DNA of 64,000 nucleotides from Acidobacteriota bacterium (GTDB lineage: Bacteria; Acidobacteriota; Terriglobia; Terriglobales; Acidobacteriaceae): NCBI GenBank assembly GCA_003225555.1, contig QIAM01000006.1, positions 1-64,000 on the forward strand, read 5' to 3'. Made by a program: the position numbers and the translations under genes. Below, in pieces: positions 53,742-62,786 of the stretch (positions are counted from its first letter, which is position 1; each line of letters opens with the position of its first letter). A model generated the notes under the pieces. The model saw only the letters and a list, made by a program, of their open reading frames with translations. It had not been told where the DNA came from and made no database searches.

Positions 53742-54719
53742 ATGCTTAGCACATACAAAAGCGCCTTCCTGATAGCGACGACTCTAACCTTGCTCCATGC
53801 AGGTTTGAGCGCGCAAATCGCAAGCGCTCCGTTCAATGTTGACCCCGTCCCGTTAAGTTCTAAAACGACGAACGGGCCTCCGCAAGAGGCAGCAGCTCCC
53901 GGGAGGCCGCAGGACCTTCACATTGGAATCGGGGATCTCCTTCAGGTCACCATGTTTGGTACCCAGGATTTCAACGCTGATTTTCGAGTCAGCTCCTCGG
54001 GAGATATTTCCCTGCCGCCTCTCGGCCTGGTTCACGTCGCCGGCTTGAGCACCTCTGAAGCCGAAAGATTGATTGAGCGCCAACTGGTCGAAGGAGGCTT
54101 CTACCGCGAGCCCCGAGTATCTGTGTTCGCGAAGGAATATGTCACGCAGGGGGTTTCAATCTTGGGGGAGGTAAAAAATCCGGGGGTGTATCCACTGTTG
54201 GCGGATCGTCACTTGTTGGATTTACTTTCTCAAGCGGGCGGACTTACACCCAATGCCTCAAAGACCGTTTCCATCACACATGCAGGCCAAAACACTCCGA
54301 GCGTAGTTACACTCTCGCCAGATCCTGAGCTCGCCGCCACGTCCAATCCCGCGGTTCTGACAGGCGACACGATAGTGGTCTCCACCGCGGGATTGGTGTA
54401 TGTGATCGGAAATGTCAACAAACCGGGCGGGTATGTCATGACTGACAACCAACTCACTGTGCTACAGGCTTTAGCGCTCGCTGGTGGGAATAGTCCAATG
54501 GCCGCTCTGGATCGTGCCCAGATCGTTCGCCAAGTCAAGGGTGCCCGCGAAGCCGTTCCTGTCTCAGTCAAAAAAATTCTTGATGGCCGTAACCAAGATA
54601 TCCGGCTGCAAGCCCAAGACATCCTCTTCATTCCCGGCAGTACGGGAAAGAACGCCGCCACTCGGAGTGTGGAAGCTATATTGCAGGCCGCTGTCGGGGT
54701 AGCAATCTACCGGCGCTGA
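53742..54719 (+). CDS. Polysaccharide export protein (Wza-like, SLBB domains)
   Basis: 325 residues with signal peptide (FLIATTLTLLHAGLSAQ). The polysaccharide biosynthesis/export domain (LHIGIGDLLQVTMFGTQDF, SSGDISLPPLGLVHVAG) is followed by two SLBB segments (VSILGEVKNPGVYPL and VYVIGNVNKPGGYVM). It forms the periplasmic or outer-membrane part of the export channel and works with the Wzc-like kinase at 37906. No lipobox cysteine is seen. Confidence 0.92.
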   Translation: MLSTYKSAFLIATTLTLLHAGLSAQIASAPFNVDPVPLSSKTTNGPPQEAAAPGRPQDLHIGIGDLLQVTMFGTQDFNADFRVSSSGDISLPPLGLVHVAGLSTSEAERLIERQLVEGGFYREPRVSVFAKEYVTQGVSILGEVKNPGVYPLLADRHLLDLLSQAGGLTPNASKTVSITHAGQNTPSVVTLSPDPELAATSNPAVLTGDTIVVSTAGLVYVIGNVNKPGGYVMTDNQLTVLQALALAGGNSPMAALDRAQIVRQVKGAREAVPVSVKKILDGRNQDIRLQAQDILFIPGSTGKNAATRSVEAILQAAVGVAIYRR

Positions 54720-54809
54720 TGGCGTCTTGCGCGTCATTCATCCCGGCCCGTTATCGAGTTCGGATGCGCCCGCGGTCCCGATGTTTCTTTCCCGACTTCT
54801 CACCGAACC

Positions 54810-56477
54810 ATGTCAATAGCGACTAACCTTACTGCGTTCGCCACGGTTCCAAGGACCCGACTATCCCGAATCGCAGGGCTCTTGCGGCCTTCGCATGAGC
54901 ACACGCCAATTTCGGCAGCCGTGCTGCTAGTGTCGGCCTTGTGCGTCTCGCGGTTGCTTGGGTACGTGCGCGAGGCGTATATCGCCGGCGTATTCGGTGC
55001 AGGTGCTTATACCGATGCTTATGTGGCCGCCTTCACCCTTCCCGACTCGTTTTCCTACATGCTCGCGGCGGGCTCGGTAGGTGTGACCGTAACTTCTATC
55101 CTGGCGCGGTATCGTGCCGAAAACCGCGAGGATGTGGCACAGCGGGGCATAAACGTGATGATGACCGTGATACTCATGATCTTGACCGTGGGCATCATAG
55201 TCCTCGAACTCACCGTCTCAAAGATCGAGCCCTACATGTTCCCCAACTTCACGCCGGGCCAACTCGAGCTTTGCTCACAGATCACGCGGATTTTACTGCC
55301 CGGCAAGATCTTTTACTATTTCGGCGGCGTCTACGCCGCGGTACTGCTCTCGCGTCGCTGGTTTCTGGTGCCTTCCACCGTACCTCTTCTTTATAACGTC
55401 TGTATCATTCTGTCGGGCATCATGGCGGCCCGACGCTACGGCATCATTTCGCTGGCGTTCGGTGTGGTGGCTGGATTGTTCATCGGCCCGTTTTTTCTTA
55501 ATGCCATCTGTGCCCGCCGTACAGGTTTCCACTTTCGTCCATCGCTTGACATTCACAATCCCGCCTTCCGCGAGTGGGTTCGTCTTTCGGTTCCTCTGGG
55601 GCTTGGCATCAGCATCCTGATGGCAGATTCCCTGTATCAGCGATATTTTGCCTCCGGCAGTCCGGGTGACATCTCGCGCCTTTACTATGCCAGGCAGCTC
55701 TTCACGGTTCCGCTGGGAATTCTCGGCCAGACCGCCGGGCAAGCGTCCCTACCATTCTTTGCTCGCCTCTTCGGCGAAAGGCGGAGCAAGGAGTTCGGAG
55801 TCACGGTAAACAAGGCGATAACCGGAATCTTCACGCTCTCAATTTTGTGCACGGCATGGTTTATGGGGGCGGCGCTTCCGGTCGTCGATCTGATTTATCG
55901 TCGCGGCCGATTCGAGTTCTCCGACTCCGAACAGACCGCGACCTATCTGTTCTGTTTCTCGCTCGCACTGGGGTTCTGGGCAATACAGGTGCTGTATGCG
56001 CGCGCGTTCTTTGCGGCCGGCGATTCGCTTACACCCATGCTCGCGTCGACCATTGTCACCCTTGCAGCATTCCCCATCTACGCGCTGATGTTCAGAATGT
56101 TTTCGATAGTTGGGCTGGTGATCGCGTCAGATATTGCCATCATCCTGGATACCACGGTTCTCGCTCTGCTGCTACACCGTCGCCAACTGGTCCGCTTGAC
56201 TGAGATCTGCTGGAAAGAAATCGGAAAGGTTGCCGCGGTTGCCGGTTTTGCCGGACTGACCGCGTGGGGAGTGTCACAAGCCTACCCGCTACATGGCGAC
56301 CGCAGAGACGATCTTGTTGCATTGGGAATGATATCTCTTGCGTGGGGAGGAAGCGCTCTGCTGGGAATCTGGGTGACAGGCTCACAGTTGCTCCGCTACC
56401 TGAAACCTGCGCGCCGGAACATGTCGTCATTGCCGTCACCAGGAGATTCTGCTCCGCTCAATGACGCGATGGCCTGA
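54810..56477 (+). CDS. MurJ/MviN-type lipid-linked oligosaccharide flippase
   Basis: 555 residues with about fourteen membrane helices. MurJ-like features are LLGYVREAYIAGVFGAGAYT, LPDSFSYMLAAGSVGVTVTS and the repeated RLYYARQLFTVPLGILGQTA. In a polysaccharide locus such a protein would flip repeat units across the inner membrane. A housekeeping lipid II role cannot be excluded. No strong ribosome binding site is seen before the ATG. Confidence 0.88.
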   Translation: MSIATNLTAFATVPRTRLSRIAGLLRPSHEHTPISAAVLLVSALCVSRLLGYVREAYIAGVFGAGAYTDAYVAAFTLPDSFSYMLAAGSVGVTVTSILARYRAENREDVAQRGINVMMTVILMILTVGIIVLELTVSKIEPYMFPNFTPGQLELCSQITRILLPGKIFYYFGGVYAAVLLSRRWFLVPSTVPLLYNVCIILSGIMAARRYGIISLAFGVVAGLFIGPFFLNAICARRTGFHFRPSLDIHNPAFREWVRLSVPLGLGISILMADSLYQRYFASGSPGDISRLYYARQLFTVPLGILGQTAGQASLPFFARLFGERRSKEFGVTVNKAITGIFTLSILCTAWFMGAALPVVDLIYRRGRFEFSDSEQTATYLFCFSLALGFWAIQVLYARAFFAAGDSLTPMLASTIVTLAAFPIYALMFRMFSIVGLVIASDIAIILDTTVLALLLHRRQLVRLTEICWKEIGKVAAVAGFAGLTAWGVSQAYPLHGDRRDDLVALGMISLAWGGSALLGIWVTGSQLLRYLKPARRNMSSLPSPGDSAPLNDAMA

Positions 56478-56526
56478 TCAACTCCACTCGTTCACCACAA
56501 GGTAGGCAAGGAGGCGAAAGAGCTCA

Positions 56527-57189
56527 ATGGCCATGTCGAGTGCTGTTCTGCAACCAGAATCGGCGCCCCCCCACCCCCCTAACTCGCAGCGGGTGCTGCG
56601 CAAGCCAGGGCTCGAGGTGGCTCTTGTCGGAGTGGATGGGGCGGGCAAGACCACAGTCGCTACTGCGCTCTACAGTCTCACCTACCCTGTGAAGGTGATC
56701 GCGATGGGCTCAGCACACTTTCGCTGGTTGCCAATGCTGGAAAGGTTCTTTCCCTGGCCTGTACCGCCACTGGCGATTCACTGCGAACGCATGCTGCGTC
56801 GCTGGGTCGGATTCTGCCTTAAGTGCTTCGGCTGGATCGTCATCTACGATCGTCATCCGCTGGAACAGGTCAATACCACGCCCGCATCGCTAAAGCACCG
56901 AATCAACGATTCGTTCTTCTATCTGTACGGTTGGCCGGTTGATCTTACATTTTGGCTCACTGGCGATTACCAAACAATCTATCAGCGGAAACGGGAGTTT
57001 ACGCCGGAACACTTGCGTAGCCTGGACGAGAAGATATCGGATGTGCTGGCCTACTGTCACATCGACCACTTGAAAGTGAATGTGACCGACAACAGCCTGG
57101 ATGATGTGGTGGACGTCGTAGTCCGGCAGGTCTCTGCCAGATACGATGTCGGTTCACCAGGGGAAGTCGAAACTCCCCCCGCGGTATAA
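56527..57189 (+). CDS. P-loop kinase of thymidylate-kinase type
   Basis: 220 residues with Walker A LVGVDGAGKTTVATAL at about 35-50 and a later helix IYDRHPLEQVN resembling the DR(Y/H) motif of nucleotide kinases. It is not a standard thymidylate kinase: the surrounding sequence is diverged, and such genes recur in polysaccharide and natural-product loci with unknown substrate. It precedes the dehydrogenase by five bases, so it probably belongs to the same transcription unit as the PEP mutase. Confidence 0.75.
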   Translation: MAMSSAVLQPESAPPHPPNSQRVLRKPGLEVALVGVDGAGKTTVATALYSLTYPVKVIAMGSAHFRWLPMLERFFPWPVPPLAIHCERMLRRWVGFCLKCFGWIVIYDRHPLEQVNTTPASLKHRINDSFFYLYGWPVDLTFWLTGDYQTIYQRKREFTPEHLRSLDEKISDVLAYCHIDHLKVNVTDNSLDDVVDVVVRQVSARYDVGSPGEVETPPAV

Positions 57190-57194
57190 AACCT

Positions 57195-58190
57195 ATGAAA
57201 ATCCTGGTCGCAAGCCATCTGGAACGGTCTGCAATCCGACAATTACAGGAACGCCACGACGTAGTTTGCACATTCGATCAGCCGACAGCAGACCCGTTTT
57301 CGCTAGTCCGTGATCGCGAAGCGTTGGTGTTTCGCAGTGGCGTCGAGATCGCGCGAGCGCTCATGGAATGTGCTCCGCATCTAAAGCTCCTGGTGCGTGC
57401 CGGATGCGGCTTGGACAATCTAGATTGTGAATACGTTCGTCAGCGAGGGATCGTCCTACGAAGGATTCCCGAGCCGGCAGCGCAGGCTGTGGCAGAAATG
57501 GCTCTGGCCTTCATGTTTGCGCTTTCCCGGAACATTCGACAGGCCGATGCCATGTTGCGACAAGGTCGCTGGGCAAAAGATACGCTCGAAGGGCATCTGC
57601 TCGCTGGCAAAGTTCTAGGAATCGTGGGAGCTGGTAACATCGGCTCCCGTCTTGGGGCACTCGCGTCCATGATTGGCATGGAGATCATCGGATGTATTGC
57701 CGACTCGACTCCATCCGTTGTTCAAACCCTCCGCGACAAGGGCATCACAGTCGCAGACTTTGATACGGTCCTTGCCACCGCCGATTTCGTTAGCGTTCAC
57801 GTTCCCCTTAGCAAATCGACGGAGAACCTCATCAATGGCAGAGCACTGTCACTGATGAAAGAAGGCAGTTATCTCATTAACCTCGCGCGTGGCGGAGTGG
57901 TGGATGAGACCGCCTTGCATGCTGCTTTGGCTTCTGGCCGGCTTGCCGGCGCGGCGCTGGACGTCCACGAACACGAAGGTCCAGGTCAGATTTCACCGTT
58001 GGCGCGTCTGCCCAACGTTCTGCTCACTCCTCACATTGGTGCGTCAACGGTCGAGACGCAGCAACAGATCGGAGTGCGTGTCGTCGAGATCATCGAAGAA
58101 TTCGTCCAACAACCTATGACAGTGGTGCGCCGCGATGCCGAGGTCAGCCTCGCGAGGCCCGCGCGACGGGATGAAGTGGTGCATGTATGA
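57195..58190 (+). CDS. D-2-hydroxyacid dehydrogenase (phosphoglycerate-dehydrogenase family)
   Basis: 331 residues. Rossmann [18 protein letters not shown]; catalytic set R in [14 protein letters not shown] in ALDVHEHEG and H in LTPHIGAST. The short form lacks the ACT domain of SerA. The stop overlaps the start of the PEP-mutase gene (ATGA), so the two are coupled. Reduction of phosphonopyruvate to phosphonolactate would be a logical role next to PEP mutase, but this is inference; serine or another 2-hydroxyacid is possible. Confidence 0.87.
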   Translation: MKILVASHLERSAIRQLQERHDVVCTFDQPTADPFSLVRDREALVFRSGVEIARALMECAPHLKLLVRAGCGLDNLDCEYVRQRGIVLRRIPEPAAQAVAEMALAFMFALSRNIRQADAMLRQGRWAKDTLEGHLLAGKVLGIVGAGNIGSRLGALASMIGMEIIGCIADSTPSVVQTLRDKGITVADFDTVLATADFVSVHVPLSKSTENLINGRALSLMKEGSYLINLARGGVVDETALHAALASGRLAGAALDVHEHEGPGQISPLARLPNVLLTPHIGASTVETQQQIGVRVVEIIEEFVQQPMTVVRRDAEVSLARPARRDEVVHV

Positions 58191-59164
58191 CCCAAAAAAC
58201 TACTCAATTCAAGCGACTGCTGCATTCCGGGAAGCTGGAATTTTTGATGGAAGCCCATAACGGCCTGACTGCGAAGCTGGTCGAAGAAGCGGGCTTCAAA
58301 GGGATCTGGGCCAGTGGTCTGACTCTGTCCGCAGCCATGGGAGTGCGCGACAGCAATGAAGCCAGTTGGACCCAGGTGCTGGAGGTCGTGGAACTCATGA
58401 GCGATGCCAGCAGCATTCCTATCCTCTTGGATGCTGATACTGGATACGGAAACTTCAACAATGTGCGCCGATTGGTGCGCAAGCTCGAGCAGCGCAATAT
58501 CCCGGCCATGTGCATCGAAGACAAGGTGTTTCCCAAGACGAATTCGTTCCTCAATGAGAAACATCAACTCCTTGCCGACACTGAAGAATTTGCCGGCAAG
58601 ATCAAGGCCGCGAAGGATACGCAACAGGACGGCGACTTCTGTGTCGTCGCCCGAATTGAAGCCTTTATTCTCGGCCTGGGTCTAAACGAAGCTTTGGAAC
58701 GGGCCCATGCTTATTCTTCCGCTGGAGCCGATGCCATCCTCGTCCATAGCAAACTCTCCTCTCCCGACCAGATACTGGCATTTATGAATCAATGGAAAGA
58801 GAACTGTCCTGTAGTCATCGTCCCGACCACCTACTACCAGACGCCGGCCGAGGTCTTCGATCGCGCGGGAGTGAGTATCGTGATCTGGGCTAATCATCTT
58901 TTGCGAGCATCCACCGCCGCGATGCAAAGCGTGGCTTCAATCATCTACCAGACTGGATCAGTCGCGGCTGTCCATGAACACATCGTGCCCGTCAAGGAGA
59001 TCTTTCGCTTACAGAATGCCGCGGAGCTTGAGGCCGCCGAGTTGCGATATCTGCCCGTCCGGACAGGGATTTTGTCACGTTCTGCCTCATCAAGCAGCAA
59101 GCCGGAGGTTTCCTCATATCCGATCTCTGGGGATCTGATACCCCTAAACTCTCGACCTCTATGA
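58187..59164 (+). CDS. aepX: Phosphoenolpyruvate mutase (phosphonate biosynthesis)
   Basis: 325 residues of the isocitrate-lyase/PEP-mutase superfamily. The signature [10 protein letters not shown] (about 111-120) is the one that distinguishes PEP mutase from related lyases. Also present are [20 protein letters not shown] and the metal-binding DADTGYGN (about 82-89). The enzyme forms the C-P bond by rearranging PEP to phosphonopyruvate, the entry to nearly all phosphonates. The reaction is uphill and normally needs a following enzyme such as phosphonopyruvate decarboxylase, which is not in the window; the coupled upstream dehydrogenase could pull it instead. The C-terminal ~25 residues are Ser-rich and variable. 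Confidence 0.9.
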   Translation: MTQKTTQFKRLLHSGKLEFLMEAHNGLTAKLVEEAGFKGIWASGLTLSAAMGVRDSNEASWTQVLEVVELMSDASSIPILLDADTGYGNFNNVRRLVRKLEQRNIPAMCIEDKVFPKTNSFLNEKHQLLADTEEFAGKIKAAKDTQQDGDFCVVARIEAFILGLGLNEALERAHAYSSAGADAILVHSKLSSPDQILAFMNQWKENCPVVIVPTTYYQTPAEVFDRAGVSIVIWANHLLRASTAAMQSVASIIYQTGSVAAVHEHIVPVKEIFRLQNAAELEAAELRYLPVRTGILSRSASSSSKPEVSSYPISGDLIPLNSRPL

Positions 59165-60453
59165 GAACGATAAGAGACACGGTAACGCCAGGCGTTCCCC
59201 AGGCGCGAGGCCAACGCACTCGTGCAGTAATCATCGGACTGGATTGTCTACCCGGCATCCAGACCGCGCGAATTTTGAAGGAGAATGGCGTCCCTGTTAT
59301 CGGAATCGCCCGCGACCCAAATCATCCTTTCTCTCACACCAACACCTGCGACGCGATTCGGTTCAGCCCGGTTAGTCAGGACGAATTAATGTCCGTGCTG
59401 GAGGTCATAAGCTCGCAGCTCGATCAAAAGGCGGTCCTGTATCCCTGCACTGACTCCAGTGTCTTGCTTGTCTCTCGCAACAGACAAGCCTTCCAGGAGA
59501 GCTATCACATCGCACTCCCAGAGCCTGAGACACTTGAGATGTTGATGGACAAGACCAGCTTCTTTCGTTTTGCGCAAGAACATGGTCTGCCAGTGCCCGC
59601 CACGTTCTTCTTGCGAACCCGGGTCGAGGCGATCGCGGCCTCAAAGCAGATACCATTTCCTTGCATCATGAAGCCTGGGTTCAAGACTTCGAACTGGGAA
59701 AGAAATGCAGCGGGAGCGAAGGCATATTTGCTGTCCTCTTCGCAAGAGTTCCTGGCAGCCTACGACCTGTGCAGTTCCTGGGCGGAATCGATCGTGGCCC
59801 AGGAGTGGGTCCGGGGCAAGGACCGGGACTTGTATTCCTGTAATTGCTATTTCGACGAACAGTCGAAGCCAATCGTTACCTTCGTGGCTCGCAAACTTCG
59901 GCAGAATCCACCGATTCTCGGTGTGAGTGCCTCCGGCGAGGAGTGTCGGAATGACACGGTTCTGAAACAAACTGTCGAGCTCTTCACGAACGTGCGCCTT
60001 CGGGGTCTGGGCTACTTGGAAATGAAGCGGGATGCTCATTCCGGGCAGTACCGCGTCATCGAACCCAACATCGGTCGTCCAACGGGTCGTTCCGCCATCG
60101 CTGAAGCTGGTGGGGTACCGCTGATCTACTCGATGTACTGTGACCTTGCCGGTCTCCAGCTTCCGCCCCGCCGAGAACAAACCTACCACGGGGCGAAATG
60201 GATTTACTTCAAGAAGGACCTTGCATCTTCGTGGCACTACTGGCAGAAGGGTGAATTGACGCTCGGGGAGTGGATGCGCTCGCTGTGGGGCCACAAACGT
60301 GATGCCGTGTTCTCCTGGAGTGATCCCATGCCTTTTCTGCTGGACTGGTGGACGCCCATTCGGGACCTGATGCGCCGTGGCTGGCGACTGTTAAGACAAG
60401 GTAATGTTCAACCTCTTGTACATGATTCTCAGACGCGGAGTCCTCTTCCGTGA
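59161..60453 (+). CDS. ATP-grasp ligase
   Basis: 430 residues, start overlapping the mutase stop. N-terminal Rossmann-like domain ([20 protein letters not shown]), then an ATP-grasp fold: [31 protein letters not shown] (ATP-binding lysine), [15 protein letters not shown] and [13 protein letters not shown] with the metal-binding E and N. It should join a carboxylate to an amine or similar nucleophile through an acyl phosphate. Its place between PEP mutase and an aminoacyltransferase-like gene suggests amide-bond formation on a phosphonate or polymer sugar (inference). Confidence 0.85.
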   Translation: MRTIRDTVTPGVPQARGQRTRAVIIGLDCLPGIQTARILKENGVPVIGIARDPNHPFSHTNTCDAIRFSPVSQDELMSVLEVISSQLDQKAVLYPCTDSSVLLVSRNRQAFQESYHIALPEPETLEMLMDKTSFFRFAQEHGLPVPATFFLRTRVEAIAASKQIPFPCIMKPGFKTSNWERNAAGAKAYLLSSSQEFLAAYDLCSSWAESIVAQEWVRGKDRDLYSCNCYFDEQSKPIVTFVARKLRQNPPILGVSASGEECRNDTVLKQTVELFTNVRLRGLGYLEMKRDAHSGQYRVIEPNIGRPTGRSAIAEAGGVPLIYSMYCDLAGLQLPPRREQTYHGAKWIYFKKDLASSWHYWQKGELTLGEWMRSLWGHKRDAVFSWSDPMPFLLDWWTPIRDLMRRGWRLLRQGNVQPLVHDSQTRSPLP

Positions 60454-61514
60454 AACAGGTTCTCGAGTCCTGCGATTTAGGGCCCAACGAAATAAACGTT
60501 CGAGTCTCGGCCCCGGCCGAAGAACTCGAAAACTCAGCACCCGAAAAGCAGAGTGGAGGGCTTCGCTACTTGTCGGAAGAGGAAAACCGGCGATGGGACG
60601 AACTCGTCGAAGCGTCGCCTCAGGGCTCGCTTTTCTGTCGTTCTTGGTGGCTCAGAGTGGTTGCTCCTTACTCACGTGTTTTGGGATATTTCGACCGTGG
60701 CCGGCTGGTCGCGGGCATTCCCCTGTTTTTCAAGAAGCGGCTGGGCATCAAGTTTTGCACGATGCCGAGTCTGACCCAAACGTGGGGCGTCGTGATCGAA
60801 CCCATAGAAGGTAAACGTGTGCATCAGATGACCCGGCAGATGGAGATTCTTACAATCTTTGCCCGCCACCTCGCCGGAGAACAGGTTTTCTTGCAGCGTT
60901 TTCAGCCCACAATCGCCAACTTTTTGCCATTCCAGTGGCTAGGCTTCCGGCAGGCCTCCCGAGTGACATACGTGATCGAGCATTTGTGCGATCTCGATCG
61001 GGTATGGGCTGAGATGCGAGAGAACCAGCGTCGTGAGATAAGAAAGGCTGAAAAGCGCGGAATCGTTGTAGAACGTTGTGACCCGGAAATCGTGGCCCAG
61101 AACTTGGCGAAAACGTACGTTCGGCAAGGTCTTCAGTCTCCCGCGAAGACTCATCTCTTGCGCCTCGTTCAACAGGCCGCCCGACAGAACGACGCCGGGG
61201 AGTGTTTCGCGGCCCGTGATGCTAGCGGGCAGGTACATGCCGCCGCGATGCTCGTGTGGGACCGAAAGCGAGCCTACTACCTGGCCGGAGGGGGAGATCC
61301 CACCCTGCGGACCAGCGGTGCAACAGCGCTGCTCCTGTGGAAAATGATGCAGTTCTCCTCCGGCCGCTCCGCCGTCTTCGATTTCGAAGGTTCCCAGATT
61401 CCTGCCGTGGAAAGGTTTTTTCGTGCCTTTGGCGCATCCCAAGTCTGGTATCACGAGATCTCGAAGATGCCCCGCTGGCTCCGTGCCGGCCTGGTGCTGG
61501 CGGGGAAAGCGTAG
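60450..61514 (+). CDS. GNAT/FemAB-like acyltransferase
   Basis: 354 residues from a GTG that overlaps the previous stop. The C-terminal GNAT fold of the Acetyltransf_6/BioF2 type is seen in WAEMRENQRREIRKAEKRGI, HAAAMLVWDRKRAYYLAGGG and SGATALLLWKMMQFSS, with an N-terminal half of similar FemAB style (FCRSWWLRVVAPYSRVLGYF). FemAB-like enzymes transfer aminoacyl groups from tRNA or acyl-CoA to amines. The partner substrate is unknown. Confidence 0.8.
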   Translation: MKQVLESCDLGPNEINVRVSAPAEELENSAPEKQSGGLRYLSEEENRRWDELVEASPQGSLFCRSWWLRVVAPYSRVLGYFDRGRLVAGIPLFFKKRLGIKFCTMPSLTQTWGVVIEPIEGKRVHQMTRQMEILTIFARHLAGEQVFLQRFQPTIANFLPFQWLGFRQASRVTYVIEHLCDLDRVWAEMRENQRREIRKAEKRGIVVERCDPEIVAQNLAKTYVRQGLQSPAKTHLLRLVQQAARQNDAGECFAARDASGQVHAAAMLVWDRKRAYYLAGGGDPTLRTSGATALLLWKMMQFSSGRSAVFDFEGSQIPAVERFFRAFGASQVWYHEISKMPRWLRAGLVLAGKA

Positions 61515-61520
61515 CCGGGA

Positions 61521-62699
61521 ATGACACAGATACTTGAACAGAAAATTGCCTGCGGCGGTGCGGTAGATTACGACATCCACGGACTGGTGGGCGTGCGCTT
61601 GGTCGCGCCTTCGCAAACCAATGTCGCAGCGGTGAACGCCCAAATCGGTCCACCCTCCCCCAGGGTGCTACGGCGTCCTGACATCGTGGTCCGCTACGTG
61701 GATCGCCTTCCCGCCGGGCCGGTACGTTACGTCGACTTGGGCAAGACTGCGTCTTCAAAATCAGGCTTCATCGTGCTCCCCGAAGGAGACGGTGAAGGCA
61801 GAGTGAGCATCCCCTTCGAGCGGATTGGGACTGATTGTGAGATCTTGTGCGAGCGTAGTGTCGGATGGATTCCCCTGCTGATTCCGATCATTAATTTAAC
61901 TGCGCTCAAAAAGCATCGCTGTGTGCCGATCCACGCTTCGGCGTTCGTCCACGAAGGCACAGGTGTGCTGGTAACGGGTTGGGTGAAGAGTGGAAAGAGT
62001 GAAGCCCTGTTGGCTTTTTCTCAGCACGGAGCCTTGTACGTAGGCGGCGAGTGGGTGCTCCTCAGTTCCGACGGAAACACGATGTATGGACTGCCCGGCA
62101 CGTTTCGCATGTGGGAATGGCAGCGGCGCGAGCTTTCTCACCCGCAACCCATGGGGGGCAGTGCTGGGACATTTCGCCTTATCCGTTTCCTGGACTCCGT
62201 GCAACGGGCCGTCCCGCAGCGTTTGCTCTGTTTCGGGCCATTGAAACTTCTGCGGGAGGGCATGCCGGCGCTGCGCCGTAAACTCAATTTCAGAATTGAA
62301 CCGAAAGCAATCTTCGGTGACCGATGCGGCAGCCTTACGGGCCGTCCTGACAAGATCTTTATCGGAATGGTGCATTCCGACAAGAGGATTCTGATCGAAT
62401 CTGCCGAAGCCGCCAAGGTAGCTGATCAACTGGCGTGTGCCATGGAGTTTGAACTCACGTCGCTCATGTCTCACTATCGCGCGTTCAAATTCGCATTTCC
62501 TGGAATGCGGAATGAATACTTGGAGAAAGTGCACGATGTGCTTCGCGATGCACTTCGTAAAGCGCTTGCAACCAAAGAGATTTACATGCTCTATCACCCT
62601 TATCCTGTTTCGTTTGATGGCCTATATCAGGCAATGCAAGACCTGGTGGGAACCCCAGCAACGCTACCGGTACGCGATCACGTGGAAATGCCAGCGTAG
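61521..62699 (+). CDS. HprK-like P-loop protein
   Basis: 392 residues. A central P-loop GWVKSGKSEALLAF follows a hydrophobic segment (IPLLIPIINLTALKKHRCVP) and HASAFV, an arrangement seen in HPr kinase/phosphorylase-like proteins. The full HPr kinase signature is not evident. Such proteins recur beside peptide and polysaccharide clusters, where some phosphorylate a peptide or carrier. The ATP site is likely; the substrate is unknown. No other HPr-like target is nearby except the PTS fusion at 11060. Confidence 0.7.
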   Translation: MTQILEQKIACGGAVDYDIHGLVGVRLVAPSQTNVAAVNAQIGPPSPRVLRRPDIVVRYVDRLPAGPVRYVDLGKTASSKSGFIVLPEGDGEGRVSIPFERIGTDCEILCERSVGWIPLLIPIINLTALKKHRCVPIHASAFVHEGTGVLVTGWVKSGKSEALLAFSQHGALYVGGEWVLLSSDGNTMYGLPGTFRMWEWQRRELSHPQPMGGSAGTFRLIRFLDSVQRAVPQRLLCFGPLKLLREGMPALRRKLNFRIEPKAIFGDRCGSLTGRPDKIFIGMVHSDKRILIESAEAAKVADQLACAMEFELTSLMSHYRAFKFAFPGMRNEYLEKVHDVLRDALRKALATKEIYMLYHPYPVSFDGLYQAMQDLVGTPATLPVRDHVEMPA

Positions 62700-62786
62700 A
62701 CCTATTCACATCGGTACTCTGTCGGGAGCAAGCTGCACGATTGCGATCAGCTTCGCTCCAACCATTTGGAACCAGATAACGAGACC

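Noticed and set aside
61521-62699. True HPr kinase regulating the PTS at 11 kb
   Set aside because: Only the P-loop region resembles HprK, the full signature is missing, and the gene is embedded in the phosphonate/NRPS run.
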